Shown one piece after another: positions 37,517-47,557 of a DNA stretch of 64,000 bases. Where the stretch lies: contig NC_092341.1 in assembly GCF_046630445.1 (NCBI RefSeq), positions 292,141,001 through 292,205,000 on the forward strand, read 5' to 3'. The number at the start of each line of letters is the position of its first letter. The first letter of the stretch is position 1. The notes under the pieces were generated by a model, which worked only from the letters and a program-made list of their open reading frames with translations, was not told the DNA's origin and ran no database searches. Position numbers and translations under genes: made by a program. This DNA is from Rutidosis leptorrhynchoides. Taxonomy: Eukaryota; Streptophyta; Magnoliopsida; Asterales; Asteraceae.

Positions 37517-38131
37517 ATGTCTACCTCTAGAACAAGTCCCATTGACTCACCTAATAATAATGAAGAGTCAAATGTAAATTGGAATGATTCGTGGACTGAT
37601 TCACAAGTTCCCGAAGAGGAACCGGAAGAAGAGTCGGAACCGGAAGAAGAGTCGGAACCGGAAGAAGAATCGGAACCGGATGACGAAATAGAACCGGTGG
37701 GGGAAATAATAAAACGGTTAAGTAAAAGAAAATCCTCAACCAACCGACCAAGGTTAATTATGGTCAATGGTGTTTCCGCCAAGGAAGCAAAATATTGGGA
37801 GGATTACCAATTCTCCGATGAATCGGATTCCGACGAGAATTTCGATGATGTTATAGAAATTACCCCAACTGAATTTAAAAAGGCAAAAGAAAATAATAAG
37901 GGAAAGGGCATAAAAATAGAGAAATCTAATTCCAACCCCGATGAACTTTATATGTATCGTCAACCCCCGAAGTCCTTAAGTTGTAACAATGACCCGGGAA
38001 CCTCTAAACCACCAGGTTTTTCTAAACCAATGTGGAAAATTACGGCTCGTATTAGGGGAACATCATATATCCCTAGAAACCTGGCAAAACGAACCAAAAC
38101 CGAAGAAGAAGAAACGAGCGAGTCGGAATAA
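37517..38131 (+). CDS. Element 1 extra ORF 1: acidic protein of unknown function
   Basis: 204 aa from MSTSRTSPIDSP. The ATG at 37517 is preferred over 37514 because only it is conserved in element 2. Residues about 30-60 are a Glu/Pro/Ser repeat (three EEESEP units), followed by a basic KRLSKRKSS patch, a second acidic region (SDESDSDENFDD), and a tail with RGTSYIPRNLAKRTKTEEEE. No signal peptide, membrane segment or known domain is seen. It lies 195 bases after the PBS and 137 bases before the F-box ORF, in the same sense as gag-pol. Element 2 has the same ORF open, about 95% identical by eye, with differences in the acidic repeats and a four-residue deletion near the end. I do not know its function. 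Confidence 0.7.
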   Translation: MSTSRTSPIDSPNNNEESNVNWNDSWTDSQVPEEEPEEESEPEEESEPEEESEPDDEIEPVGEIIKRLSKRKSSTNRPRLIMVNGVSAKEAKYWEDYQFSDESDSDENFDDVIEITPTEFKKAKENNKGKGIKIEKSNSNPDELYMYRQPPKSLSCNNDPGTSKPPGFSKPMWKITARIRGTSYIPRNLAKRTKTEEEETSESE

Positions 38132-38268
38132 GATAGTTGTATTCGTGTGGTGTAATATATGTAATATAGTGTGCTTATGCTTTATGATATATGTAAAAAT
38201 TGCTTGTATTAATAAGTATTTTTTTTATGAATCTAACTCTTGTCTATTTTACAGTATAAAAACACAAA

Positions 38269-38952
38269 ATGGATAGACAATCCAATATTTTAAGAGACCT
38301 ACCCGGAGACATGATTGATGAAATCTTGTCTAGAGTCGGTCAGAATTCCTCGGCACAACTATTTAAGGCGAGATCAGTTTGTAAGACATTCGAAGAACGT
38401 TCCAAGAATGTCTTGGTTTATAAGAGACTTTCGTTTGAAAGATGGGGAATATCACATTGTGAAACCCATAAGTTACGATGTGTTTACTTTGACACATATA
38501 TTGCGGGGAACCCAAATGCTATTTTACGCAACGGGTTAAGAAATTATTTTGACTCAATATATCCGAATATTGGACTTCGTGATTTAGAAAAAGCGGCTAA
38601 CATGCAACATAAAGAAGCATGTTATGCTTACGGATTAGTAATGTTCGCTTCTCACCAAAGTGAGAACAAGAACATCGGGCTACAACTATTAAACAAAACG
38701 TTTCCACAAGTGACGGAGTCGGTAATTGGGGTAAGAAATGAGGTTTTTAGATTGTTACGGGACTGTTGGACATTACGTAACCCTCGTCCCTTTGACGACG
38801 TTACAACACGCTGTCTTATCAACGGCCATAACGGTTATGTTCCACAAGACCAAGGATGGGAAGTAATCCTAGTAAAACCAGAATGCATGACTTGTTTCTG
38901 GACGTATGAATTACGTGTCTTTATTGCCTTTGCTGAACGACTTGTATACTAG
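38269..38952 (+). CDS. Element 1 extra ORF 2: F-box protein with Sel1-like region
   Basis: 227 aa. Residues about 9-48 are an F-box (LRDLPGDMIDEILSRVG, then SVCKTFEERSKN), the Skp1-binding module of SCF ubiquitin ligases. Residues about 108-142 (AANMQHKEACYAYGLVMFAS) resemble a Sel1-like repeat, and the end has a Cys-rich stretch (CLINGHNGY, CMTCFW). The layout matches the plant family of putative F-box protein At1g67623. The ORF lacks introns, sits between PBS and gag, and a possible acceptor (TATTTTACAG) lies 17 bases upstream. Element 2 carries the same ORF intact. A host origin is inferred. Whether it is expressed, or targets anything such as silencing factors, is unknown. Confidence 0.8.
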   Translation: MDRQSNILRDLPGDMIDEILSRVGQNSSAQLFKARSVCKTFEERSKNVLVYKRLSFERWGISHCETHKLRCVYFDTYIAGNPNAILRNGLRNYFDSIYPNIGLRDLEKAANMQHKEACYAYGLVMFASHQSENKNIGLQLLNKTFPQVTESVIGVRNEVFRLLRDCWTLRNPRPFDDVTTRCLINGHNGYVPQDQGWEVILVKPECMTCFWTYELRVFIAFAERLVY

Positions 38953-39140
38953 CTAGAATTATCTTCACAACCATCTTGTATCAAATTTATTGTGTGCTAT
39001 ATTTCATGCTATATGTAAAATAAGCGGTATTGTAAGTTTGTAAAATATTGTGTAAAAGTTTGAACGCGAAATATTATTATAATCAGTTTTTCATATAGAA
39101 TTGTAGTAGTTGAATTGTATATTAGCTACTAAGTATGAAC

Positions 39141-39163
39141 TTAACGGGTAGGTACTACCCGAA
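39141..39163 (+). other. Internal partial copy of the element's 3' PPT/LTR junction
   Basis: AACGGGTAGGTACT followed by ACCCGAA occurs here, between the F-box ORF and gag. The 3' junction at 43919 reads AACGGGTAGGTACTGTAGTG and then ACCCGAA, so the copy lacks only GTAGTG. Element 2 has the same at 52619-52641. It may act as an internal polypurine tract or be a scar of a former element end. Confidence 0.6.
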
Positions 39164-39293
39164 TTTAAACTTATAAAACGCTAATATGAAGAAAAAGCTT
39201 TTATAAATGAGTTCATATTATGCTACGAAATACTATTAACTACTCTTAATATTCTGTATGATTAACTTGTTCCATTTGACTATTTTGAAGGAA

Positions 39294-39949
39294 ATGGCAC
39301 CGACTACTCGACACACCGTGAATATGAATGAAGAGGAATTCCGTACTTTTCTAGCTTCAAACATAGCCGCAGTACAGGCTGCGCTACATACCAACAATAA
39401 CCTTGGATCTAGCAGTACAGGAAATCGTGTAGGATGCACCTACAAAGAATTCACTGCCTGCAAACCTTTGGAATTTGATGGAACCGAAGGACCGATCGGA
39501 TTGAACGGTGGACCGAGAAGGTCGAATCGGTGTTTGCCATAAGTAAGTGTACTGAAGAGGACAAAGTGAAGTACGCTACGCATACCTTCACAGGTTCTGC
39601 GTTAACATGGTGGAATACCTATCTAGAGCAAGTGGGACAAGACGATGCGTACGCACTACCGTGGTCAGTATTCAAGCACTTGATGAACGAGAAGTACCGT
39701 CCCAGAACCGAGGTCAATAAGCTCAAGACAGAACTTAGAGGGTTACGAACCCAAGGATTTGATATTACCACGTACGAAAGACGATTCACAGAATTGTGCC
39801 TATTGTGTCCGGGAGCATTCGAAGATGAGGAAGAGAAGATCGACGCGTTTGTGAAAGGATTACCGGAAAGAATCCAAGAAGATATAAGTTCACACGAGCC
39901 CGCCTCCATACAACAGGCATGTAGAATGGCTCACAAACTAGTGAACTAG
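39294..39949 (+). pseudogene. gag of gypsy element 1, broken
   Basis: Begins MAPTTRHTVNMNEEEFRTFL and carries a retrotransposon gag domain (YATHTFTGSALTWWNTYLEQ, then YRPRTEVNKLKTELRGLRTQ). Relative to element 2, one A is missing near 39504-39506, shifting the frame within the N-terminal third. A TAG stands at 39947-39949 where element 2 has CAG (Gln). Downstream of that stop the frame is open to the end of pol. Two lesions in about 650 bases contrast with near-identical LTRs. Confidence 0.85.
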
Positions 39950-39991
39950 ATTGAAGAAAGAATTAAAGAACAGACTGCTGAAGAGGCCAAT

Positions 39992-40114
39992 GTGAAGCAA
40001 GTCAAAAGAAAGTGGGAGGAAAACGGTGATAAGAATCACCAATACAACAACAACAGCAATTACAACAATAATCGCAACAATTATCCCAACAATCGCAACT
40101 ACAACAAACGGCCC

Positions 40115-40185
<71 letters not shown>

Positions 40186-43100
40186 CTACAACAATCATCC
40201 CAACAACAATAATAACCGCAACAACAACAACAATCAGAAGCAGCTATGCCAAAGGTGTGAAAAGAATCACTCGGGGTTCTGCACCAAATTTTGCAACAAG
40301 TGTAAAAGAAATGGTCATAGCGCGGCGAAGTGTGAGGTCTACGGACCAGGGGTTAATAGAACGAAAGGAACAAATGGTGTCGGAACGAGTAATGGCGGAG
40401 CAAGTAGTGTCGTAGCAAGTTATGCCAATGTAGTTTGTTATAAATGTGGAAAACCGGGCCACATTATTAGAAATTGCCCGAACCAGGAGAACACGAATGG
40501 ACAAGGCCGCGGAAGAGTTTTCAATATTAATGCGGCAGAGGCACAAGAAGACCCGGAGCTTGTTACGGGTACGTTTCTTATTGACAATAAATCTGCTTAC
40601 GTTTTATTTGATTCGGGTGCGGATAGAAGCTATATGAGTAGAGATTTTTGTGCTAAATTAAGTTGTCCATTGACGCCTTTGGATAGTAAATTTTTACTCG
40701 AATTAGCAAATGGTAAATTAATTTCAGCAGATAATATATGTCGGAATCGAGAAATTAAACTGGTTAGCGAAACATTTAAGATTGACTTGATACCAGTAGA
40801 GTTAGGGAGTTTTGATGTGATAATCGGTATGGACTGGTTGAAAGAAGTGAAAGCAGAGATCGTTTGTTACAAAAATGCAATTCGCATTATACGAGAAAAA
40901 GGAAAACGCTTAATGGTGTACGGAGAAAAGGGCAACACGAAGCTACATCTTATTAGTAATTTGAAGGCACAAAAACTAATAAGAAAAGGTTGCTATGCTG
41001 TTCTAGCACACGTCGAGAAAGTACAAACTGAAGAAAAGAGCATCAATGATGTTCCCGTCGCAAAAGAATTTCCCGATGTATTTCCGAAAGAATTACCGGG
41101 ACTACCCCCACATCGATCCGTTGAATTTCAAATAGATCTTGTACCAGGAGCTGCACCAATAGCTCGTGCTCCTTACAGACTCGCACCCAGCGAGATGAAA
41201 GAACTGCAAAGCCAATTACAAGAACTTTTAGAGCGTGGTTTCATTCGACCAAGCACATCACCGTGGGGAGCTCCTGTTTTGTTTGTCAAGAAGAAAGATG
41301 GTACATTCAGGTTGTGTATCGACTACCGAGAGTTGAACAAACTTACCATCAAGAACCGCTACCCACTACCTAGAATCGACGACTTATTTGATCAACTACA
41401 AGGCTCGTCTGTTTATTCAAATATTGACTTACGTTCCGGGTATCATCAAATGCGGGTGAAAGAAGATGATATTCCAAAGACTGCTTTCAGAACACGTTAC
41501 AGTCATTATGAGTTTATGGTCATGCCGTTTGGTTTAACTAATGCACCAGCTGTGTTCATGGACCTTATGAACCGAGTGTGTGGACCATACCTTGACAAGT
41601 TTGTCATTGTTTTCATTGATGACATACTTATTTACTCAAAGAATGACCAAGAACACGGTGAACATTTGAGAAAGGTGTTAGAAGTATTGAGGAAGGAAGA
41701 ATTGTACGCTAAGTTTTCAAAGTGTGCATTTTGGTTGGAAGAAGTTCAATTCCTCGGTCACATAGTGAACAAAGAAGGTATTAAGGTGGATCCGGCAAAG
41801 ATAGAAACTGTTGAAAAGTGGGAAACCCCGAAAACTCCGAAACACATACGCCAATTTTTAGGACTAGCTGGTTACTACAGAAGGTTCATCCAAGACTTTT
41901 CCAGAATAGCAAAACCCTTGACTGCATTAACGCATAAAGGGAAGAAATTTGAATGGAATGATGAACAAGAGAAAGCGTTTCAGTTATTGAAGAAAAAGCT
42001 AACTACGGCACCTATATTGTCATTGCCTGAAGGGAATGATGATTTTGTGATTTATTGTGACGCATCAAAGCAAGGTCTCGGTTATGTATTAATGCAACGA
42101 ACGAAGGTGATTGCTTATGCGTCTAGACAATTGAAGATTCACGAACAAAATTATACGACGCATGATTTGGAATTAGGCGCGGTTGTTTTTGCATTAAAGA
42201 CTTGGAGGCACTACTTATATGGGGTCAAAAGTATTATATATACCGACCACAAAAGTCTTCAACACATATTTAATCAGAAACAACTGAATATGAGGCAGCG
42301 TAGGTGGATTGAATTATTGAATGATTACGACTTTGAGATTCGTTACCACCCGGGGAAGGCAAATGTGGTAGCCGATGCCTTGAGCAGGAAGGACAGAGAA
42401 CCCATTCGAGTAAAATCTATGAATATAATGATTCATAATAACATTACTACTCAAATAAAGGAGGCGCAACAAGGAGTTTTAAAAGAGGGAAATTTAAAGG
42501 ATGAAATACCCAAAGGATCGGAGAAGCATCTTAATATTCGGGAAGACGGAACCCGGTATAGGGCTGAAAGGATTTGGGTACCAAAATTTGGAGATATGAG
42601 AGAAATGGTACTTAGAGAAGCTCATAAAACCAGATACTCAATACATCCTGGAACGGGGAAGATGTACAAGGATCTCAAGAAACATTTTTGGTGGCCGGGT
42701 ATGAAAGCCGATGTTGCTAAATACGTAGGAGAATGTTTGACGTGTTCTAAGGTCAAAGCTGAGCATCAGAAACCATCAGGTCTACTTCAACAACCCGAAA
42801 TCCCAGAATGGAAATGGGAAAACATTACCATGGATTTCATCACTAAATTGCCAAGGACTGCAAGTGGTTTTGATACTATTTGGGTAATAGTTGATCGTCT
42901 CACCAAATCAGCACACTTCCTGCCAATAAGAGAAGATGACAAGATGGAGAAGTTAGCACGACTGTATTTGAAGGAAGTCATCTCCAGACATGGAATACCA
43001 ATCTCTATTATCTCTGATAGGGATGGCAGATTTATTTCAAGATTCTGGCAGACATTACAGCAAGCATTAGGAACTCGTCTAGACATGAGTACTGCCTATC

Positions 43101-43897
43101 ATCCACAAACTGATGGGCAGAGCGAAAGGACGATACAAATGCTTGAAGACATGCTACGAGCATGTGTTATTGATTTCGGAAATAGTTGGGATCGACATCT
43201 ACCGTTAGCAGAATTTTCCTACAACAACAGCTACCATTCAAGCATTGAGATGGCGCCGTTTGAAGCACTTTATGGTAGAAAGTGCAGGTCTCCGATTTGT
43301 TGGAGTGAAGTGGGGGATAGACAGATTACGGGTCCGGAGATTATACAAGAAACTACCGAGAAGATCATCCAAATTCAACAACGGTTGAAAACCGCCCAAA
43401 GTCGACAAAAGAGCTACGCTGATATTAAAAGAAAAGATATAGAATTTGAAATTGGAGAGATGGTCATGCTTAAAGTTGCACCTTGGAAAGGCGTTGTTCG
43501 ATTTGGTAAACGAGGGAAATTAAATCCAAGGTATATTGGACCATTCAAGATTATTGATCGTGTCGGACCAGTAGCTTACCGACTTGAGTTACCTCAACAA
43601 CTCACGGCTGTACATAACACTTTCCACGTCTCGAATTTGAAGAAATGTTTTGCTAAAGAAGATCTCACTATTCCGTTAGATGAAATCCAAATCAACGAAA
43701 AACTTCAATTCATCGAAGAACCCGTCGAAATAATGGATCGTGAGGTTAAAAGACTTAAGCAAAACAAGATACCAATTGTTAAGGTTCGATGGAATGCTCG
43801 TAGAGGACCCGAGTTCACCTGGGAGCATGAAGATCAGATGAAGAAGAAATACCCGCATCTATTTCCAGAAGATTCGTCAACACCTTCAACAGCTTAA
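39992..43897 (+). CDS. Ty3/gypsy pol polyprotein of element 1 (open, with gag C-terminal part)
   Basis: A 1301-aa frame. The start given is only the first ATG after the gag stop; the natural protein is a gag-pol fusion from 39294. In order: an Asn-rich linker with about 23 consecutive Asn, two knuckles ([28 protein letters not shown] near 149), protease [12 protein letters not shown] (about 206), reverse transcriptase with [11 protein letters not shown] and [10 protein letters not shown] (about 541), RNase [12 protein letters not shown] (about 689), integrase zinc finger and D,D-35-E core with [17 protein letters not shown] (about 1008) and [12 protein letters not shown], then a C-terminal chromodomain-like region ending [17 protein letters not shown]. 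No internal stop. It could in principle act in trans if expressed. Confidence 0.92.
40105..40185 (+). repeat. (AAC)n microsatellite coding poly-Asn in gag
   Basis: A run of about 26 AAC/CAA units, clearly shorter in element 2 (about 53606-53640, roughly a dozen). The linker length therefore varies within the family. Confidence 0.85.
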
Positions 43898-43932
43898 AAT
43901 TTCGGGACGAAATTTATTTAACGGGTAGGTAC

Positions 43933-46900
43933 TGTAGTGACCCGAACTTTTCCATGTTTATATATATTAATTGAGATTGATATTTACATGATTAAATGTT
44001 TCCAACATGTTAAGCAATCAAACTTGTTAAGACTTGATTAATTGAAATATGTTTCATATAGACAATTGACCACCCAAGTTGACCGGTGATTCACGAACGT
44101 TAAAACTTGTAAAAACTATATGATGACATATATATGGTTATAAATATAGTTAACATTATATTATGATAAGTAAACATATCATTAAGTATATTAACAATGA
44201 ACTACATATGTAAAAACAAGACTACTAACTTAATGATTTTTAAACGAGACATATATGTAACGATTATCGTTGTAAAGACATTTAATGTATATATATCATA
44301 TTAAGAGATATTCATACATGATAATATCATGATAATATAATAATTTAAAATCTCTTTTGATATTATAAACATTGGGTTAACAACATTTAACAAGATCGTT
44401 AACCTAAAGGTTTCAAAACAACATTTACATGTAACGACTAACGATGACTTAACGACTCAGTTAAAATGTATATACATGTAGTGTTTTAATATGTATTCAT
44501 ACACTTTTGAAAGACTTCAAGACACTTATCAAAATACTTCTACTTAACAAAAATGCTTACAATTACATCCTCGTTCAGTTTCATCAACAATTCTACTCGT
44601 ATGCGCCCGTATTCGTACTCGTACAATACACAGCTTTTAGATGTATGTACTATTGGTATATACACTCCAATGATCAGCTCTTAGCAGCCCATGTGAGTCA
44701 CCTAACACATGTGGGAACCATCATTTGGCAACTAGCATGAAATATCTCATAAAATTACAAAAATATGAGTAATCATTCATGACTTATTTACATGAAAACA
44801 AAATTACATATCCTTTATATCTAATCCATACACCAACGACTAAAAACACCTACAAACACTTTCATTCTTCAATTTTCTTCATCTAATTGATCTCTCTCAA
44901 GTTCTATCTTCAAGTTCTAAGTGTTCTTCATAAATTCCAAAAGTTCTAGTTTCATAAAATCAAGAATACTTTCAAGTTTGCTAGCTCACTTCCAATCTTG
45001 TAAGGTGATCATCCAACCTCAAGAAATCTTTGTTTCTTACAGTAGGTTATCATTCTAATACAAGGTAATAATCATATTCAAACTTTGGTTCAATTTCTAT
45101 AACTATAACAATCTTATTTCAAGTGATGATCTTACTTGAACTTGTTTTCGTGTCATGATTCTGCTTCAAGAACTTCGAGCCATCCAAGGATCCATTGAAG
45201 CTAGATCCATTTTTCCCTTTTCCAGTAGGTTTATCCAAGGAAATTAAGGTAGTAATGATGTTCATAACATCATTCGATTCATACATATAAAGCTATCTTA
45301 TTCGAAGGTTTAAACTTGTAATCACTAGAACATAGTTTAGTTAATTCTAAACTTGTTCGCAAACAAAAGTTAATCCTTCTAACTTGACTTTTAAAATCAA
45401 CTAAACACATGTTCTATATCTATATGATATGCTAACTTAATGATTTAAAACCTGGAAACACGAAAAACACCGTAAAACCGGATTTACGCCGTCGTAGTAA
45501 CACCGCGGGCTGTTTTGGGTTAGTTAATTAAAAACTATGATGAACTTTGATTTTAAAGTTGTTATTCTGAGAAAATGATTTTTATTATGAACATGAAACT
45601 ATATCCAAAAATTATGATTAAACTCAAAGTGGAAGTATGTTTTCTAAAATGGTCATCTAGACGTCGTTCTTTCGACTGAAATGACTACCTTTACAAAAAC
45701 GACTTGTAACTTATTTTTCCGACTATAAACCTATACTTTTCTGTTTAGATTCATAAAATAGAGTTCAATATGAAACCATAGCAATTTGATTCACTCAAAA
45801 CGGATTTAAAATGAAGAAGTTATGGGTAAAACAAGATTGGATAATTTTTCTCATTTTAGCTACGTGAAAATTGGTAACAAATCTATTCCATCCATAACTT
45901 AATCAACTTGTATTGTATATTATGTAATCTTGAGATACCATAGACACGTATACAATGTTTCGACCTATCATGTCGACACATCTATATATATTTCGGAACA
46001 ACCATAGACACTCTATATGTGAATGTTGGAGTTAGCTATACAGGGTTGAGGTTGATTCCAAAATATATATAGTTTGAGTTGTGATCAATACTGAGATACG
46101 TATACACTGGGTCGTGGATTGATTCAAGATAATATTTATCGATTTATTTCTGTACATCTAACTGTGGACAACTAGTTGTAGGTTACTAACGAGGACAGCT
46201 GACTTAATAAACTTAAAACATCAAAATATATTAAAAGTGTTGTAAATATATTTTGAACATACTTTGATATATATGTATATATTGTTATAGGTTCGTGAAT
46301 CAACCAGTGGCCAAGTCTTACTTCCCGACGAAGTAAAAATCTGTGAAAGTGAGTTATAGTCCCACTTTTAAAATCTAATATTTTTGGGATGAGAATACAT
46401 GCAGGTTTTATAAATGATTTACAAAATAGACACAAGTACGTGAAACTACATTCTATGGTTGAATTATCGAAATCGAATATGCCCCTTTTTATTAAGTCTG
46501 GTAATCTAAGAATTAGGGAACAGACACCCTAATTGACGCGAATCCTAAAGATAGATCTATCGGGCCCAACAAGCCCCATCCAAAGTACCGGATGCTTTAG
46601 TACTTCGAAATTTATATCATATCCGAAGGGTGTCCCGGAATGATGGGGATATTCTTATATATGCATCTTGTTAATGTCGGTTACCAGGTGTTCTCCATAT
46701 GAATGATTTTTATCTCTATGTATGGGATGTGTATTGAAATATGAAATCTTGTGGTCTATTATTATGATTTGATATATATAGGTTAAACCTATAACTCACC
46801 AACATTTTTGTTGACGTTTGAAGCATGTTTATTCTCAGGTGATTATTAAGAGCTTCCGCTGTCGCATACTTAAATAAGGACGAGATTTTGAGTCCATGCT

Positions 46901-47181
46901 TGTATGATATTGTGTAAAAACTGCATTCAAGAAACTTATTTTGTTGTAACATATTTGTATTGTAAACCATTATGTAATGGTCGTGTGTAAACAGGATATT
47001 TTAGATTATCATTATTTGATAATCTACGTAAAGCTTTTTAAACCTTTATTGATGAAATAAAGGTTATGGTTTGTTTTAAAATGAATGCAGTCTTTGAAAA
47101 ACGTCTCATATAGAGGTCAAAACCTCGCAACGAAATCAATTAATATGGAACGTTTTTAATCAATAAGAACGGGACATTTCA
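43933..47181 (+). repeat. 3' LTR of gypsy element 1
   Basis: 3249 bp, five mismatches to the 5' LTR by eye. Preceded by GGGTAGGTAC as polypurine tract and followed by TSD GGTGC. Confidence 0.95.
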
Positions 47182-47186
47182 GGTGC

Positions 47187-47557
47187 CTCTTTCCTTAAAA
47201 GGCAGGCTGTAGCCCCTGCCTATTACTACATCATCTTAAGTTCTGTCGCGGTGAAAAAAGGGATTCAATGGTATGCTGCACGGTTAACAACTGTAGATTC
47301 TCATTATTTGCCTTACGTGTTGCTGATTTTAAACACCCTCATTGGCAGGTGTCCTTTCGCTCTCTAGCACATCAGCAACACTTATTATCAACAACGCTGA
47401 AATACCTGCCATTATCGACTTCAAGGAAAAGATGAGGTCTCCTTCCCGCTTATTGTTTATATATCTCATACTGCCATTTGGTCCTTTACATCCATTTTCC
47501 ATATTTTAATGTTTGTTGCCATCTGCATCTGCTCTCTTCTTGCAGTGGTGTTCAATT
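47187..47557 (+). pseudogene. RPA1-like gene, middle part between the two gypsy elements
   Basis: Joined to LGA at 34058 it continues SFLKRQAVAPAYYYIILSSV, then after an intron (about 47285-47350) VLSLSSTSATLIINNAEIPA and IIDFKEKM. A third exon starts SGVQ just before the second gypsy element at 47558. The LSS...NNAEIPAI pattern is typical of the OB-fold B end in RPA1. The gene is broken only by insertions over this stretch; I saw no stop in these exons. Confidence 0.75.

Larger units (their letters stand above)
34059..47181 (+). mobile_element. Ty3/gypsy chromovirus element 1 with two extra ORFs (young)
   Basis: LTRs of exactly 3249 bp each (34059-37307, 43933-47181), TG...CA, and TSD GGTGC at 34054-34058 and 47182-47186. 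By eye the LTRs differ at five positions (35302/45176, 35541/45415, 36017/45891, 37015/46889, 37120/46994) with no indel. Order: PBS, acidic ORF, F-box ORF, gag, pol, 3' LTR. Integrase follows RNase H and the C-terminus is chromodomain-like, pointing to a chromovirus, most likely the Tekay lineage. gag is broken; pol is open. Confidence 0.95.
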
